From Clostridia bacterium (lineage in GTDB: Bacteria > Bacillota > Clostridia > Oscillospirales > Acutalibacteraceae): a stretch of 44,759 bases of DNA. This document shows positions 1-7,589 of this stretch, one piece after another. Location of the stretch: contig JAFTWE010000041.1 of the NCBI GenBank assembly GCA_017465465.1, forward strand, positions 1 through 44,759. The letters run 5' to 3'. Numbering within the stretch: the first letter of the stretch is position 1; each line of letters opens with the position of its first letter. The notes under the pieces were generated by a model, which was not told the origin of the DNA, searched no databases, and worked only from the letters and a program-made list of their open reading frames with translations. Both the position numbers and the translations under genes were made by a program.

Positions 1-44
1 AATTGTGTCAATAATGTAAAAAGCTAAATTTGAATAATTTAAAG

Positions 45-73
45 TTGACAACCGTACCGCCATTTGTTAAAAT
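45..73 (+). promoter_or_regulatory. Promoter of tRNA-Arg
   Basis: A perfect -35 box TTGACA (45-50) lies 17 bp before TAAAAT (68-73). Transcription would begin near 80, about 20 bases before the mature tRNA. Confidence 0.75.
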
Positions 74-101
74 ATGCGGTGGAAAAGTTAATATGAAATA
101 T

Positions 102-176
102 GCCTCCTTAGTTAAATGGATATAATAAACCCCTCCTAAGGGTTAGTTGTGAGTTCGATTCTCGCAGGGGGTGCCA
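102..176 (+). tRNA. tRNA-Arg (anticodon CCT)
   Basis: A complete cloverleaf can be folded. The acceptor GCCTCCT (102-108) pairs with AGGGGGT (166-172), with G-U wobbles at pairs 1-72 and 4-69. The D stem is GTTA/TAAT, the anticodon stem AACCC/GGGTT has loop CTCCTAA (133-139) and anticodon CCT at 135-137, the variable loop is only 4 nt, and the T arm GTGAG-TTCGATT-CTCGC is standard. The discriminator is G173 and CCA is encoded at 174-176. It would read the AGG codon. It is a single-gene unit with its own promoter and terminator. The G1-U72 pair and A/T-rich D and anticodon stems make it a weakly paired tRNA, but nothing suggests it is broken. Confidence 0.9.
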
Positions 177-181
177 AAACG

Positions 182-217
182 CCGCTTCTGTCTGTCGGAC
201 AAAAGCGGTATTTTTTT
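182..217 (+). terminator. Terminator of tRNA-Arg
   Basis: Hairpin CCGCTT/AAGCGG with an inner TGTCT/GGACA stem, followed by TATTTTTTT. Confidence 0.85.
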
Positions 218-283
218 ATACAATCAGTCTGTTAAACATAACCGTATAACACATAACCGCAAGGAAAATCTTGTCACTTGAGA

Positions 284-313
284 TTGAAAAGAATAATTAT
301 ATTGTGCTATAAT
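284..313 (+). promoter_or_regulatory. Promoter of the beta-helix/GH16 operon
   Basis: TTGAAA (284-289), 18-bp spacer, TATAAT (308-313). An AGGAGG ribosome site follows about 10 bases before the ATG at 350. Confidence 0.75.
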
Positions 314-349
314 ATTTCAGCGAATTAGAATTCAGGAGGATCTGTTTTT

Positions 350-2989
350 ATGAAGAAAACCTTAAAAGCAAAAATATTCGGAATACTTTGCCTTGTTTTA
401 GGCATAGCTTTTGAAATTGTCGGATTGTATTATTTCCATATGCAGTATCTCTGCTTTGAATATACACCGCTTCAGTTTATTCTCGGTTTTGTTGTTTGCC
501 TTGGCGGAGCATTGCTTTCAATACCGCTGAGCAAAAAAGCAGATAAAAAGAAAAAAGCATTAAATGCTGTCTTGACGGCTTTGGCCTTTGCGATTGTCCT
601 TATCGGACTTATGTTTTTGATAAATGCAGTAATCGGGAGCGGTGAGCTTGAGTTGGCGGCACTGGTTATTCCCGTGTATCTCACATTTATCATCACATCT
701 GTTATGGCTTTGCTTTGTGTGTTCAGAATATTTGACAACAAGGTTTTAAAAGCGGTTATCTCCGTACTTATTGTTATCGGATTTCTCTTTGGAAGTCATT
801 CGTATATCAAATCGCACATTTACGATTTGCTTTACGAAGATTACACTGCTCCGACACCTATTATATCAACAGTATCAAAAGAAGAGAATGATGATAAAAT
901 GATTATCGGTGATTTTTATGTCAGCACAAATGGTAATGATGAAAACAGCGGCACAAAAGATTCACCGTTTCTGACAATTGAAAGAGCAGTTGAAGCTGTA
1001 AGAAATACAGATAAAGCAGGCAAAAACGGAATTACGGTTTGCATAGAAGGCGGTGAATACCGTGTGTCTTCTCTTAACCTTACCAAAGAGGATTCAGGCA
1101 CAGAGGAATGTCCCGTAACATACTGTTCATATAACGGTGAGGTTGTTATCAACGGCGGTGTAACACTTAATTCTAATGATTTTAAAAATGTAAAAAGTTA
1201 TCCCGAAATTGCACAAAGGCTTTCTGCCGATGCTCAGGAAAATGTTGTGGTTGCTGACCTGACAAAAGCTCCCTACTCTCTCACAAGCGACGATTGGGGT
1301 AAGATTTATGCAATCGGCTCTTACCATACAGCAGATAACTATGACGGCGATTATACAGGTCCTCTTTATTGCGAGCTTTTTGTGGATGACAAAAGACAAA
1401 CCGTTGCAAGATATCCCGATAATGAATATCTTTATACCGAAGAGGTTGTAAAAACGGGCTTGGGCAAGGAATCTGACGGAGCGCTTACAGAGGTTAAAGA
1501 TTGGTATGAAATCCGTAACCCCGAACCGGATATTTACAAAGTTAATCCTGAACTTGCAAAGAGAATTTCAGGCTGGAAAAACCTGGATGATGTATGGATG
1601 TTCGGCTATTGGAAATATGACTGGGCAGATGCTTCAACTCCCATAGGAAGCTTTGATAAAGATACCCGTGAGCTTACTCCCGGGTTTGTCAGTCTTTTCG
1701 GAACAAAAACCGATGCACCGTACTATTTTTTCAATGTTCTTGAAGAACTTACAACAGAGGGTGAATGGTATCTCGACAGAGAAAACGGATTGCTTTGTAT
1801 GTGGCAACCTGAAAACAAGGATAATGCAGAAATCAATCTTTCTCTTTCACTCAATCCCGTAATAAATTCTGAGGCTGATTACATCACCTTTGACGGATTA
1901 ACCGTAAAAGGAACACGAAGTGACGGCGTAGTTATAACAGGTAATAATAATACCGTTCAGAATTGTCTTATCAAAAATGTTGCAGGCAATGCTCTTGTTA
2001 TGAACGGCAGCAACAACCTTGCATATAACAACGAAATCACCCGTACCGGAAAGGGCGGAATTATTATTACCGGCGGCGATACAGAAACTCTTACTCCCGG
2101 CAACAGCAAGGCTGACAACAACTACATCCACGATTGGTCGGAAATTTATCAGACCTATCAGCCTGCCGTTACTCTTGAAGGCGTGGGAAATATTTGCTCT
2201 CACAACGAAATGGCAAATTCCCCACACGAGGCAATTACTTACAAAGGCAACAATCACATTATTGAATATAATCTTATCCACGATGTATGCCTTCTTTCGG
2301 ATGATGCAGGTGCAATTTATTCGGGAAGAAGCTGGGTGTGGTACGGCAATATTGTAAGGTATAACTGTATTTATAATGTCGGTTCCGAAAATCACAACCC
2401 CGATGGTATTTATCTTGATGATGCGGTTTCAGGTCATCAGGTTTACGGCAATCTTCTTATCAATATTCCCAGCAACTCAATTCACGTCGGCGGCGGCAGA
2501 GACAATGTCATAACCAATAACATCATTGTGAATCCCGGCAACAATGCTTTGAGATTTGATGACAGAGCAAGAGAGGGTGCTCTTGAAAAAGGAACATTTA
2601 CTCACGCTTATGTCGGCAGTGGCGATATGTGGGAAGCACTGTATAATTCGCCCTGGCAGAGTGAAACCTGGCAAAATGCGTTCCCCGAATACAAAAACTG
2701 CACAGATGACATTTCAAAATCAGATTCGCCCGATTATATTCCCAACCCTGCAAGCACCTTCAAAAATAATATTATTATCAATAAAAATTTGGGCTACGGC
2801 GAAGTTTTCAGCTCCGTGTGGAGATTCAGCGATATAAGCGAAAATGCAATTTATAATGTAGGCAAGTGCGATGAAATCTTTGTCGATATCGATAACGGAG
2901 ATTATAATATCAAAGACATTGATGAAATCAGAAAAGACGCTCCCGAATTTAAAGAAATCCCTCTTGATATGATAGGCAGGGTAAGCTGA
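350..2989 (+). CDS. Membrane-anchored right-handed beta-helix protein, GH141-like
   Basis: An 879-residue protein in two parts. Residues 1-150 hold about five hydrophobic helices (near 8-28, 42-60, 71-92, 100-125 and 132-150) with Lys-rich cytoplasmic loops. An odd number of helices puts the rest outside the cell. From residue 188 (FYVSTNGND) there is a DUF1565/parallel beta-helix domain typical of carbohydrate-active enzymes. A middle segment with ELFVDDKRQTVARYP resembles the insertion domain of GH141-type proteins, and Asn-rich coils such as NNTVQN and NNYIHD follow. The likely role is cleavage or binding of a complex plant or host polysaccharide at the cell surface. The catalytic family is by resemblance, and I cannot point to catalytic residues. 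It has a strong AGGAGG site, and the GH16 gene starts 32 bp downstream in the same operon. A polytopic anchor instead of a signal peptide is unusual for such enzymes. Confidence 0.7.
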   Translation: MKKTLKAKIFGILCLVLGIAFEIVGLYYFHMQYLCFEYTPLQFILGFVVCLGGALLSIPLSKKADKKKKALNAVLTALAFAIVLIGLMFLINAVIGSGELELAALVIPVYLTFIITSVMALLCVFRIFDNKVLKAVISVLIVIGFLFGSHSYIKSHIYDLLYEDYTAPTPIISTVSKEENDDKMIIGDFYVSTNGNDENSGTKDSPFLTIERAVEAVRNTDKAGKNGITVCIEGGEYRVSSLNLTKEDSGTEECPVTYCSYNGEVVINGGVTLNSNDFKNVKSYPEIAQRLSADAQENVVVADLTKAPYSLTSDDWGKIYAIGSYHTADNYDGDYTGPLYCELFVDDKRQTVARYPDNEYLYTEEVVKTGLGKESDGALTEVKDWYEIRNPEPDIYKVNPELAKRISGWKNLDDVWMFGYWKYDWADASTPIGSFDKDTRELTPGFVSLFGTKTDAPYYFFNVLEELTTEGEWYLDRENGLLCMWQPENKDNAEINLSLSLNPVINSEADYITFDGLTVKGTRSDGVVITGNNNTVQNCLIKNVAGNALVMNGSNNLAYNNEITRTGKGGIIITGGDTETLTPGNSKADNNYIHDWSEIYQTYQPAVTLEGVGNICSHNEMANSPHEAITYKGNNHIIEYNLIHDVCLLSDDAGAIYSGRSWVWYGNIVRYNCIYNVGSENHNPDGIYLDDAVSGHQVYGNLLINIPSNSIHVGGGRDNVITNNIIVNPGNNALRFDDRAREGALEKGTFTHAYVGSGDMWEALYNSPWQSETWQNAFPEYKNCTDDISKSDSPDYIPNPASTFKNNIIINKNLGYGEVFSSVWRFSDISENAIYNVGKCDEIFVDIDNGDYNIKDIDEIRKDAPEFKEIPLDMIGRVS

Positions 2990-3021
2990 CAAAGAAGAAT
3001 TCGCACGAAAGGATAAAAATC

Positions 3022-4086
3022 ATGTTCAGAAAAAGCTTTGTATTTTTGCTCGTTTTAGCTATGTTGGTCGCTTTGCCTTCAGTCGCATCTGCTGAAGAAA
3101 GTGTTCCCGAAAAGGAAGGCTATATGCTTGACTTCAGCACCGAGTTTAATGATGACAAATTAAATATAGAGTATTGGTTACCGCAATATTTACCTCACTG
3201 CACTGCCAATACAGTAGGTTCTTCTGCAAGATATAAAATCGAGGACGGTTGTCTGAATCTGTATATCACAAAGGATTCGCCCGATTATTTCGGCGGTCAG
3301 CCCGGTTCAGCAGACCCCGACAACCTTTTATGGATAGCAAACGGTATTCAGACTTGGGAAAAGAATCATCTGCATCCGGGCGGAGCTCAGCAGAAGGAAG
3401 TTGTGCCTTATGAAGGATATGCTACACAGTACGGCTACTTTGAGATACGAATGAAAATGCCTGACACAGGTGGCGGCGGATACGCATCATGGTGGCTTAT
3501 CGGTGCTCAGGATGATACCGACGGAACAGATTCTGTTCAGAACGGTGAAATAGACGTGTTGGAAACCTTTTTTAAGTCACCCGGAGTATTTGAACCCAAA
3601 GTTCATGCTTGGAATGACCCTAATCTCGGTGAATGGGCAAGCAAGGTTGAATTGGACGGAGAACCGACGGATTATGTGAACGAATTCCACACCTATGCTA
3701 TGGACTGGAGACCTGAAGGGATAACATTTTATGTTGACGGAAAAGAAGTGGCGCAAACAACAGAATCGCCGCAATACAGAATGTGTATGATTCTTTCAAT
3801 GTATATAAATTCAGATTTCAGCGGTTGGGATGAACCTGAAAATGAATATCCCATTGAATGGCTTATTGACTATGTTCGTGTCTATAAAGATAAAAACGGC
3901 TATGACGAGAGCAACAGACTTACAAAATTCGAGCGCTTCGTAAAAGATATGTGCGACTCACTTGCCTCGTTTTGGCATCGTGTTTTATCTTTTTTCCAAG
4001 ACCTCTGTCCGCGATGTCATCAGTTCTTTGAGCGTTTGCTAAGTAAGATTCCAGCTTTGTACAGAACAGCAAATTGCAACACATAA
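3022..4086 (+). CDS. Secreted GH16 family endo-beta-glucanase
   Basis: 354 residues with a clear signal peptide (basic MFRK, hydrophobic core, cleavage near ASA-EE at about residue 25). The GH16 active-site motif reads GEIDVLE, giving nucleophile E176, assisting D178 and acid/base E181. Other GH16 landmarks are YGYFEIRMKMP, the HTYAMDW segment, and FYVDGKEV. The family hydrolyses beta-1,3 or mixed-linkage beta-1,3/1,4 glucans (laminarin, lichenin, cereal glucan); the exact specificity is not readable. After the lectin-like fold ends near residue 297 there is an extra tail of about 50 residues, rich in Phe and Leu, with a CPRC pair near residue 332. This tail is not part of GH16 and might attach the enzyme to the envelope. 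The gene is cotranscribed with the upstream beta-helix protein and ends at a strong terminator. Confidence 0.88.
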   Translation: MFRKSFVFLLVLAMLVALPSVASAEESVPEKEGYMLDFSTEFNDDKLNIEYWLPQYLPHCTANTVGSSARYKIEDGCLNLYITKDSPDYFGGQPGSADPDNLLWIANGIQTWEKNHLHPGGAQQKEVVPYEGYATQYGYFEIRMKMPDTGGGGYASWWLIGAQDDTDGTDSVQNGEIDVLETFFKSPGVFEPKVHAWNDPNLGEWASKVELDGEPTDYVNEFHTYAMDWRPEGITFYVDGKEVAQTTESPQYRMCMILSMYINSDFSGWDEPENEYPIEWLIDYVRVYKDKNGYDESNRLTKFERFVKDMCDSLASFWHRVLSFFQDLCPRCHQFFERLLSKIPALYRTANCNT

Positions 4087-4114
4087 GAACAGAATAACAG
4101 GTTAACACCCATCA

Positions 4115-4148
4115 AGAATCTCGGTTTTTGCCGAGATTCTTTCTTTTT
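4115..4148 (+). terminator. Terminator of the GH16 operon
   Basis: Perfect AGAATCTCGG/CCGAGATTCT hairpin with loop TTTTTG, followed by TTCTTTTT. Confidence 0.9.
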
Positions 4149-4156
4149 AACAAAAC

Positions 4157-4200
4157 TTAAACATTTTTTAAAAAACCGTTAAACATTTCGGGGGTAAAAT
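4157..4200 (+). promoter_or_regulatory. Pho-box-like operator and promoter
   Basis: Three half-sites at 11-bp spacing occupy the -35 region: TTAAACA (4157), TTAAAAA (4168) and TTAAACA (4179). A -10 box TAAAAT (4195-4200) starts 16 bp after the start of the last half-site. The same geometry recurs at 4889-4921 before the response regulator gene. Spaced direct repeats replacing the -35 box are typical of activation by OmpR/PhoB-type regulators, so the regulator at 4953 probably binds here. Confidence 0.6.
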
Positions 4201-4233
4201 CAAGGCACAAACTAAAGAACAGGAGATAATGAA

Positions 4234-4449
4234 ATGTCAAAATTAGCAGATACAAACGAAAAAATCGCCGAAAAGGTTGTAGGCGGTTACAAAAAAATTG
4301 AAGACGGAGTAGTCGGCGGCTACAACAAAATGGAAAAAGGAATTGTTGACGGCTTTAACAAGGTTACAGACAAATGCGTTGAAGCTCTTTTTGCAAAAGA
4401 GGGAGAATCGGTTGAAGACGCGAAGAAAAGATTGCGTAAAAATATCTGA
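4234..4449 (+). CDS. Small protein of 11-residue amphipathic repeats
   Basis: A 71-residue protein with no signal peptide or membrane helix. Its centre is four consecutive 11-residue units: EKVVGGYKKIE, DGVVGGYNKME, KGIVDGFNKVT and DKCVEALFAKE. Val, Tyr/Phe, Ile and Lys recur at fixed positions, which would form a long amphipathic helix. Helices with an 11-residue period are known from lipid-surface proteins (apolipoproteins, synuclein), so peripheral membrane binding is a reasonable guess, but it is inference. The start is set by AGGAG (4221-4225) nine bases upstream. It is followed after 29 bp by a two-helix membrane protein and lies behind the operator at 4157, in the same cluster as a two-component system. 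I do not recognise a named family. Confidence 0.75.
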   Translation: MSKLADTNEKIAEKVVGGYKKIEDGVVGGYNKMEKGIVDGFNKVTDKCVEALFAKEGESVEDAKKRLRKNI

Positions 4450-4478
4450 AAATTAAAAATAAGAAAGAGGTAGTTATT

Positions 4479-4844
4479 ATGAACAAAAATGACAAAGAAT
4501 TTCTTGTGCAGAAAATCCGCACCCAGTACACAGAAAAAGAGCATACACAGCTTGACGCTCTCAAAGCAATGGACAAAAAGGTGAGAAAGCCTGCCGATGC
4601 TTTTGCTTACATCTTCGGCTCGTTAAGCGCATTGATTATGGGCGCAGGAATGAGTCTTGTTATGACTGATATCGGTGCAACCGTAGGAATTGAAAAAACA
4701 ATGCTTTACGGTGTAATCATCGGTGTGATTGGCTTGATTATGGCTGTTATCAATTATCCCATTCACAAAAGAATCCTTTCTTCACGCCGTAAGAAGTATG
4801 CGGGCAAAATCATTGAGCTCAGCGATAAAATTATAAACGGTTAA
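4479..4844 (+). CDS. Two-helix membrane protein, paralog of 7579-7953
   Basis: A 121-residue protein. A charged N-terminal stretch of about 40 residues (KIRTQYTEKEHTQLDALKAMDKKV) precedes two membrane helices at about 43-66 and 74-94, and a basic C-terminal tail (KRILSSRRKKYAGKIIELSDKI) follows. Both ends should be cytoplasmic. The protein at 7579 shares the same plan and several positions: an I-R-x-x-Y motif, E-x-L-x-x-L-D, a glycine-rich first helix ending in GxGM, and a YP-x-x-x-R motif after the second helix. I recall related proteins carrying the database label dihydropteridine reductase, but nothing in this sequence supports an enzyme. It follows the repeat protein by 29 bp, with an AAGAGG ribosome site, and ends at a strong terminator. 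Confidence 0.75.
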   Translation: MNKNDKEFLVQKIRTQYTEKEHTQLDALKAMDKKVRKPADAFAYIFGSLSALIMGAGMSLVMTDIGATVGIEKTMLYGVIIGVIGLIMAVINYPIHKRILSSRRKKYAGKIIELSDKIING

Positions 4845-4848
4845 AATG

Positions 4849-4872
4849 CGGAGCGAAAAGCTCCGTTTTTTT
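4849..4872 (+). terminator. Terminator between the two-helix protein and the response regulator
   Basis: CGGAGC/GCTCCG stem with loop GAAAA, followed by seven T. Confidence 0.85.
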
Positions 4873-4888
4873 ATATAAAAGCAAAAAT

Positions 4889-4921
4889 TTAAACAAAACT
4901 TTAACATTTCGGTGCTATGAT
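4889..4921 (+). promoter_or_regulatory. Pho-box-like operator and promoter of the two-component operon
   Basis: TTAAACA (4889) and TTTAACA (4900) are 11 bp apart, followed by TTTCGG and a -10 box TATGAT (4916-4921) that starts 16 bp after the second half-site starts. The arrangement matches that at 4157-4200, suggesting autoregulation by the response regulator. Confidence 0.6.
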
Positions 4922-4952
4922 GTATAATGAAAAGAAACACGGAGGTAGAGTT

Positions 4953-5624
4953 ATGTTTAAAATTCTTGTTGTGGAAGATGATAAAGATTTGAATAAAACC
5001 GTCTGCTCATATCTTAATTCAAGCGGATACGAAACGGTCGGCTGCCTTAATGCAAATGATGCTTATGATGCCCTTTATTATAATATTTTTGACCTTATTG
5101 TTTCTGACATTATGATGCCCGGTGTTGACGGCTATGAATTTGCCCGCAATGTGCGCCAGCTTAATGAAGAAATCCCCATTCTTTTTATGACAGCCCGTGA
5201 TGATATTGCATCAAAGCAAAGAGGCTTTCGCATAGGTGTGGATGACTATATGGTAAAACCCATTGACCTTGACGAGCTGTTTTTGAGAATTGGTGCTCTT
5301 TTGCGCCGAGCAAAAATTGCCACAGATAAAAGGCTTGTTATCGGTAAATTTACAATGGATGCAGACGAGCATACCGCCTACCTTGACGGGGAAGAAATAC
5401 CCATGACCACAAGAGAGTTCAGCATTTTATACAAGCTCCTTTCTTACCCCAAAAAGACATTTACCAGAACTCAGCTTATGGATGAATTCTGGTCGGCAGA
5501 CACCGAAACTTCACCAAGGTCGGTAGATGTTTATATGACAAAGCTCAGGGGTAAGCTCGCTTCCTGTGACGATTTTGAAATTGTAACCGTTCACGGATTG
5601 GGATACAAGGCGGTGATTAAGTGA
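4953..5624 (+). CDS. OmpR/PhoB-family response regulator
   Basis: 223 residues. An N-terminal receiver domain (1-120) has the acidic pair D9/D10, phospho-acceptor D52 in the SDIMMP motif, T80 and K102 of the VKP motif. A C-terminal winged-helix DNA-binding domain (about 128-222) contains MTTREFSILYKLL, SPRSVDVYMTKLRGKL and the HGLGYK hairpin. When phosphorylated by the adjacent kinase it should bind direct repeats with about one-turn spacing, and such repeats are present at 4157 and 4889. I place the start at the ATG at 4953, preceded by GGAGG (4941-4945). An in-frame upstream ATG at 4917 lies inside the predicted -10 box and cannot be in the transcript. The stop overlaps the start of the kinase gene by 4 bp (GTGA), so the two are translationally coupled. 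The signal it answers to is unknown. Confidence 0.92.
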   Translation: MFKILVVEDDKDLNKTVCSYLNSSGYETVGCLNANDAYDALYYNIFDLIVSDIMMPGVDGYEFARNVRQLNEEIPILFMTARDDIASKQRGFRIGVDDYMVKPIDLDELFLRIGALLRRAKIATDKRLVIGKFTMDADEHTAYLDGEEIPMTTREFSILYKLLSYPKKTFTRTQLMDEFWSADTETSPRSVDVYMTKLRGKLASCDDFEIVTVHGLGYKAVIK

Positions 5625-6694
5625 AGAAGGAAAAAGGCGTTGCAAAAATATTAAAAATGCTTAGAGAATTTTTAATATATTTTTGTGTGGTTGCTTTTGT
5701 AATAACCTGCTGTCTGATGCTTTTTGTGTCGACCCTTGCCTCCACATTAAATATAACCTTAACAACTGAAAATCTTACCGCCGCCGGCAGAATAACTTTT
5801 TTAAATGTTGTGCTTCTGAGCGTAATTCTTACAGTTGGTGATTTAATCAGAAAAAAGCTTACCGTCAGCCGAAGCATAAAGCACATCACCGAAGCTTCTG
5901 AAAAGCTGATGCAGGGTGACTTCAGCGTTCGCATAAAGCCGGTCAGCGGCCTTCGTTCAGAAGAAGGGTTTAATGAAATTATAGATTGCTTTAACAAAAT
6001 GGCCGAGGAGCTTGGAAGCATTGAAACCCTCAGGCTTGATTTTATTGCAAATGTTTCTCACGAAATGAAAACCCCTCTTGCTGTTATGCAGAATTATTCC
6101 ACGCTTTTGCAGTTGCCAAATTTATCTGAGGAAAAGCGCATTGAATATGCAAAGGGAATATCTGACGGTTCACGCCGTATGGCAGATATGATGGCAAATA
6201 TTCTCAAGCTCAACCGACTTGAAAATCAGCAGATATACCCAAAAGCTGAAGAATTTGACCTTGGAGAACAGCTTTGCTCCTGCCTTATTCAATATGAAAA
6301 TGTGTGGGAAAAAGAAAATATTGAAATAGTAACAGATATTGCCGAAGATGTTATTGTAAGGGCAGATGCAGAGCTTTTGAGCCTTGTGTGGAACAATCTT
6401 TTTTCAAACGCCTTTAAATTTACCGAATCAGGGGGAACGGTATCTGTTTCACTCACCGCAACCGAGCATCACGCAGTTGTAAAGGTAAGCGATACGGGCT
6501 GCGGAATGTCACCTGAGGTGGGTGCGAGAATTTTTGAAAAATTTTATCAGGCAGATTCTTCACGCTCAGCCAGAGGCAACGGCCTTGGCCTTGCCCTTGT
6601 AAAAAGAGTTGTGGATATTCTGCACGGTGAAATCGGAGTGGAAAGTGTTGAGGGAAAGGGCTCAACATTTACGGTGAGAATACGGAGGTTTTAA
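5621..6694 (+). CDS. Sensor histidine kinase
   Basis: 357 residues with a GTG start inside the stop of the response regulator. Membrane helices lie at about 17-42 and 57-76, with only a 15-residue extracellular loop between them. Such a short loop suggests that it senses the membrane or a partner protein rather than a soluble ligand. A HAMP linker follows (about 76-130), then the dimerisation/phospho-acceptor helix with H147 in NVSHEMKTPL. The ATPase domain shows the N box (WNNLFSNAFKF), G1 (DTGCGM), the F box (FEKFYQAD) and G2 (GNGLGLAL). It phosphorylates the regulator encoded just upstream. The next gene, a polytopic membrane protein, starts 1 bp after its stop and could be an accessory to sensing or a target. 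Confidence 0.92.
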   Translation: MKKEKGVAKILKMLREFLIYFCVVAFVITCCLMLFVSTLASTLNITLTTENLTAAGRITFLNVVLLSVILTVGDLIRKKLTVSRSIKHITEASEKLMQGDFSVRIKPVSGLRSEEGFNEIIDCFNKMAEELGSIETLRLDFIANVSHEMKTPLAVMQNYSTLLQLPNLSEEKRIEYAKGISDGSRRMADMMANILKLNRLENQQIYPKAEEFDLGEQLCSCLIQYENVWEKENIEIVTDIAEDVIVRADAELLSLVWNNLFSNAFKFTESGGTVSVSLTATEHHAVVKVSDTGCGMSPEVGARIFEKFYQADSSRSARGNGLGLALVKRVVDILHGEIGVESVEGKGSTFTVRIRRF

Positions 6695-6695
6695 A

Positions 6696-7589
6696 GTGAA
6701 GAATTTTTTCAAAAGGCTTCTGTTTCCTCCGCTGTGGATGATTGCTGTGCTGGTGATTTTCAGCGCGGTTACAGTGCCCCTTGCTTTAATAAAATGGGGC
6801 AGTGAGTCACCCTTTTCTTATTTAGCGTATGTTGTGGCTTTTTATACCGTTTGTGCGGTTACGGCATTTTTCTGTGTAGTTTTTCCAAAGAAGTATAAAG
6901 AAATTAAAAAGAAAATTCATTCAACCGCAATAGGCAACAGATATATGACCGATGCCGCATTCAGAACGCATATTTCTTTATATTTATCGCTCAGTTTTAA
7001 TCTGATTTATGCAGGGGTAAATATTTTATCCTTTGTTTTATACAAATCTGTGTGGTTTGTCTTTTTGGCTGTCTATTATTTTATTCTTGCAGTGATGAGA
7101 TTTTTGTTGGCACATTTTACAAGCAAAAACAAAATAGGAGAAAATCTGCAGGGCGAATTTAAAATTGCAAGAGCCTGCTCGTATATTCTTTTAACCGTCA
7201 ACTTTATTTTATCTGCGGCGGTGCTGATGATACTTTATCAAAACAAAGGCTTTGAATATAACGGAATTTTAATTTATGTTATGGCGATGTATACTTTTTA
7301 TGTTACGGTAATGTCAATTATCAACATTGTTAAATACAGAAAATATAAAAGTCCTGTTATGACCACAGCTAAAATAATCACCTTTTCTGCCGCGTTGGTT
7401 TCAATGCTTGCCCTTGAAACGGCAATGCTTTCGCAGTTCGGTGCAGATATGCCTCAACAAAGCCAACGCTTGATGATTATTTTTACAGGTGCAGGTGTAA
7501 GTGCCGCAGTAATTTTTATGTCGGTTTATATGATTGTCAGAACAGCAAAAGAGATTAAACAATTAAGGAGTATCAAAAATGGAAAATAA
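6696..7589 (+). CDS. Polytopic membrane protein of unknown function
   Basis: 297 residues, GTG start one base after the kinase stop. About eight membrane helices are visible, near 13-33, 39-64, 91-114, 118-140, 163-182, 191-212, 222-244 and 260-281, joined by short Lys/Arg-rich loops (for example PKKYKEIKKKIHS after helix 2). There are no transporter motifs that I recognise and no soluble domain. The position directly behind a kinase with almost no sensor domain makes an accessory or signal-input role possible; this is inference from context. The last 11 bp overlap the next gene, so it is translationally coupled with the two-helix protein that follows. Confidence 0.75.
   Translation: MKNFFKRLLFPPLWMIAVLVIFSAVTVPLALIKWGSESPFSYLAYVVAFYTVCAVTAFFCVVFPKKYKEIKKKIHSTAIGNRYMTDAAFRTHISLYLSLSFNLIYAGVNILSFVLYKSVWFVFLAVYYFILAVMRFLLAHFTSKNKIGENLQGEFKIARACSYILLTVNFILSAAVLMILYQNKGFEYNGILIYVMAMYTFYVTVMSIINIVKYRKYKSPVMTTAKIITFSAALVSMLALETAMLSQFGADMPQQSQRLMIIFTGAGVSAAVIFMSVYMIVRTAKEIKQLRSIKNGK

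Noticed and set aside
4479..4844. A possible dihydropteridine reductase label for the two-helix proteins.
   Set aside because: No nucleotide-binding or catalytic motif is present and most of the length is membrane helix and charged tail.
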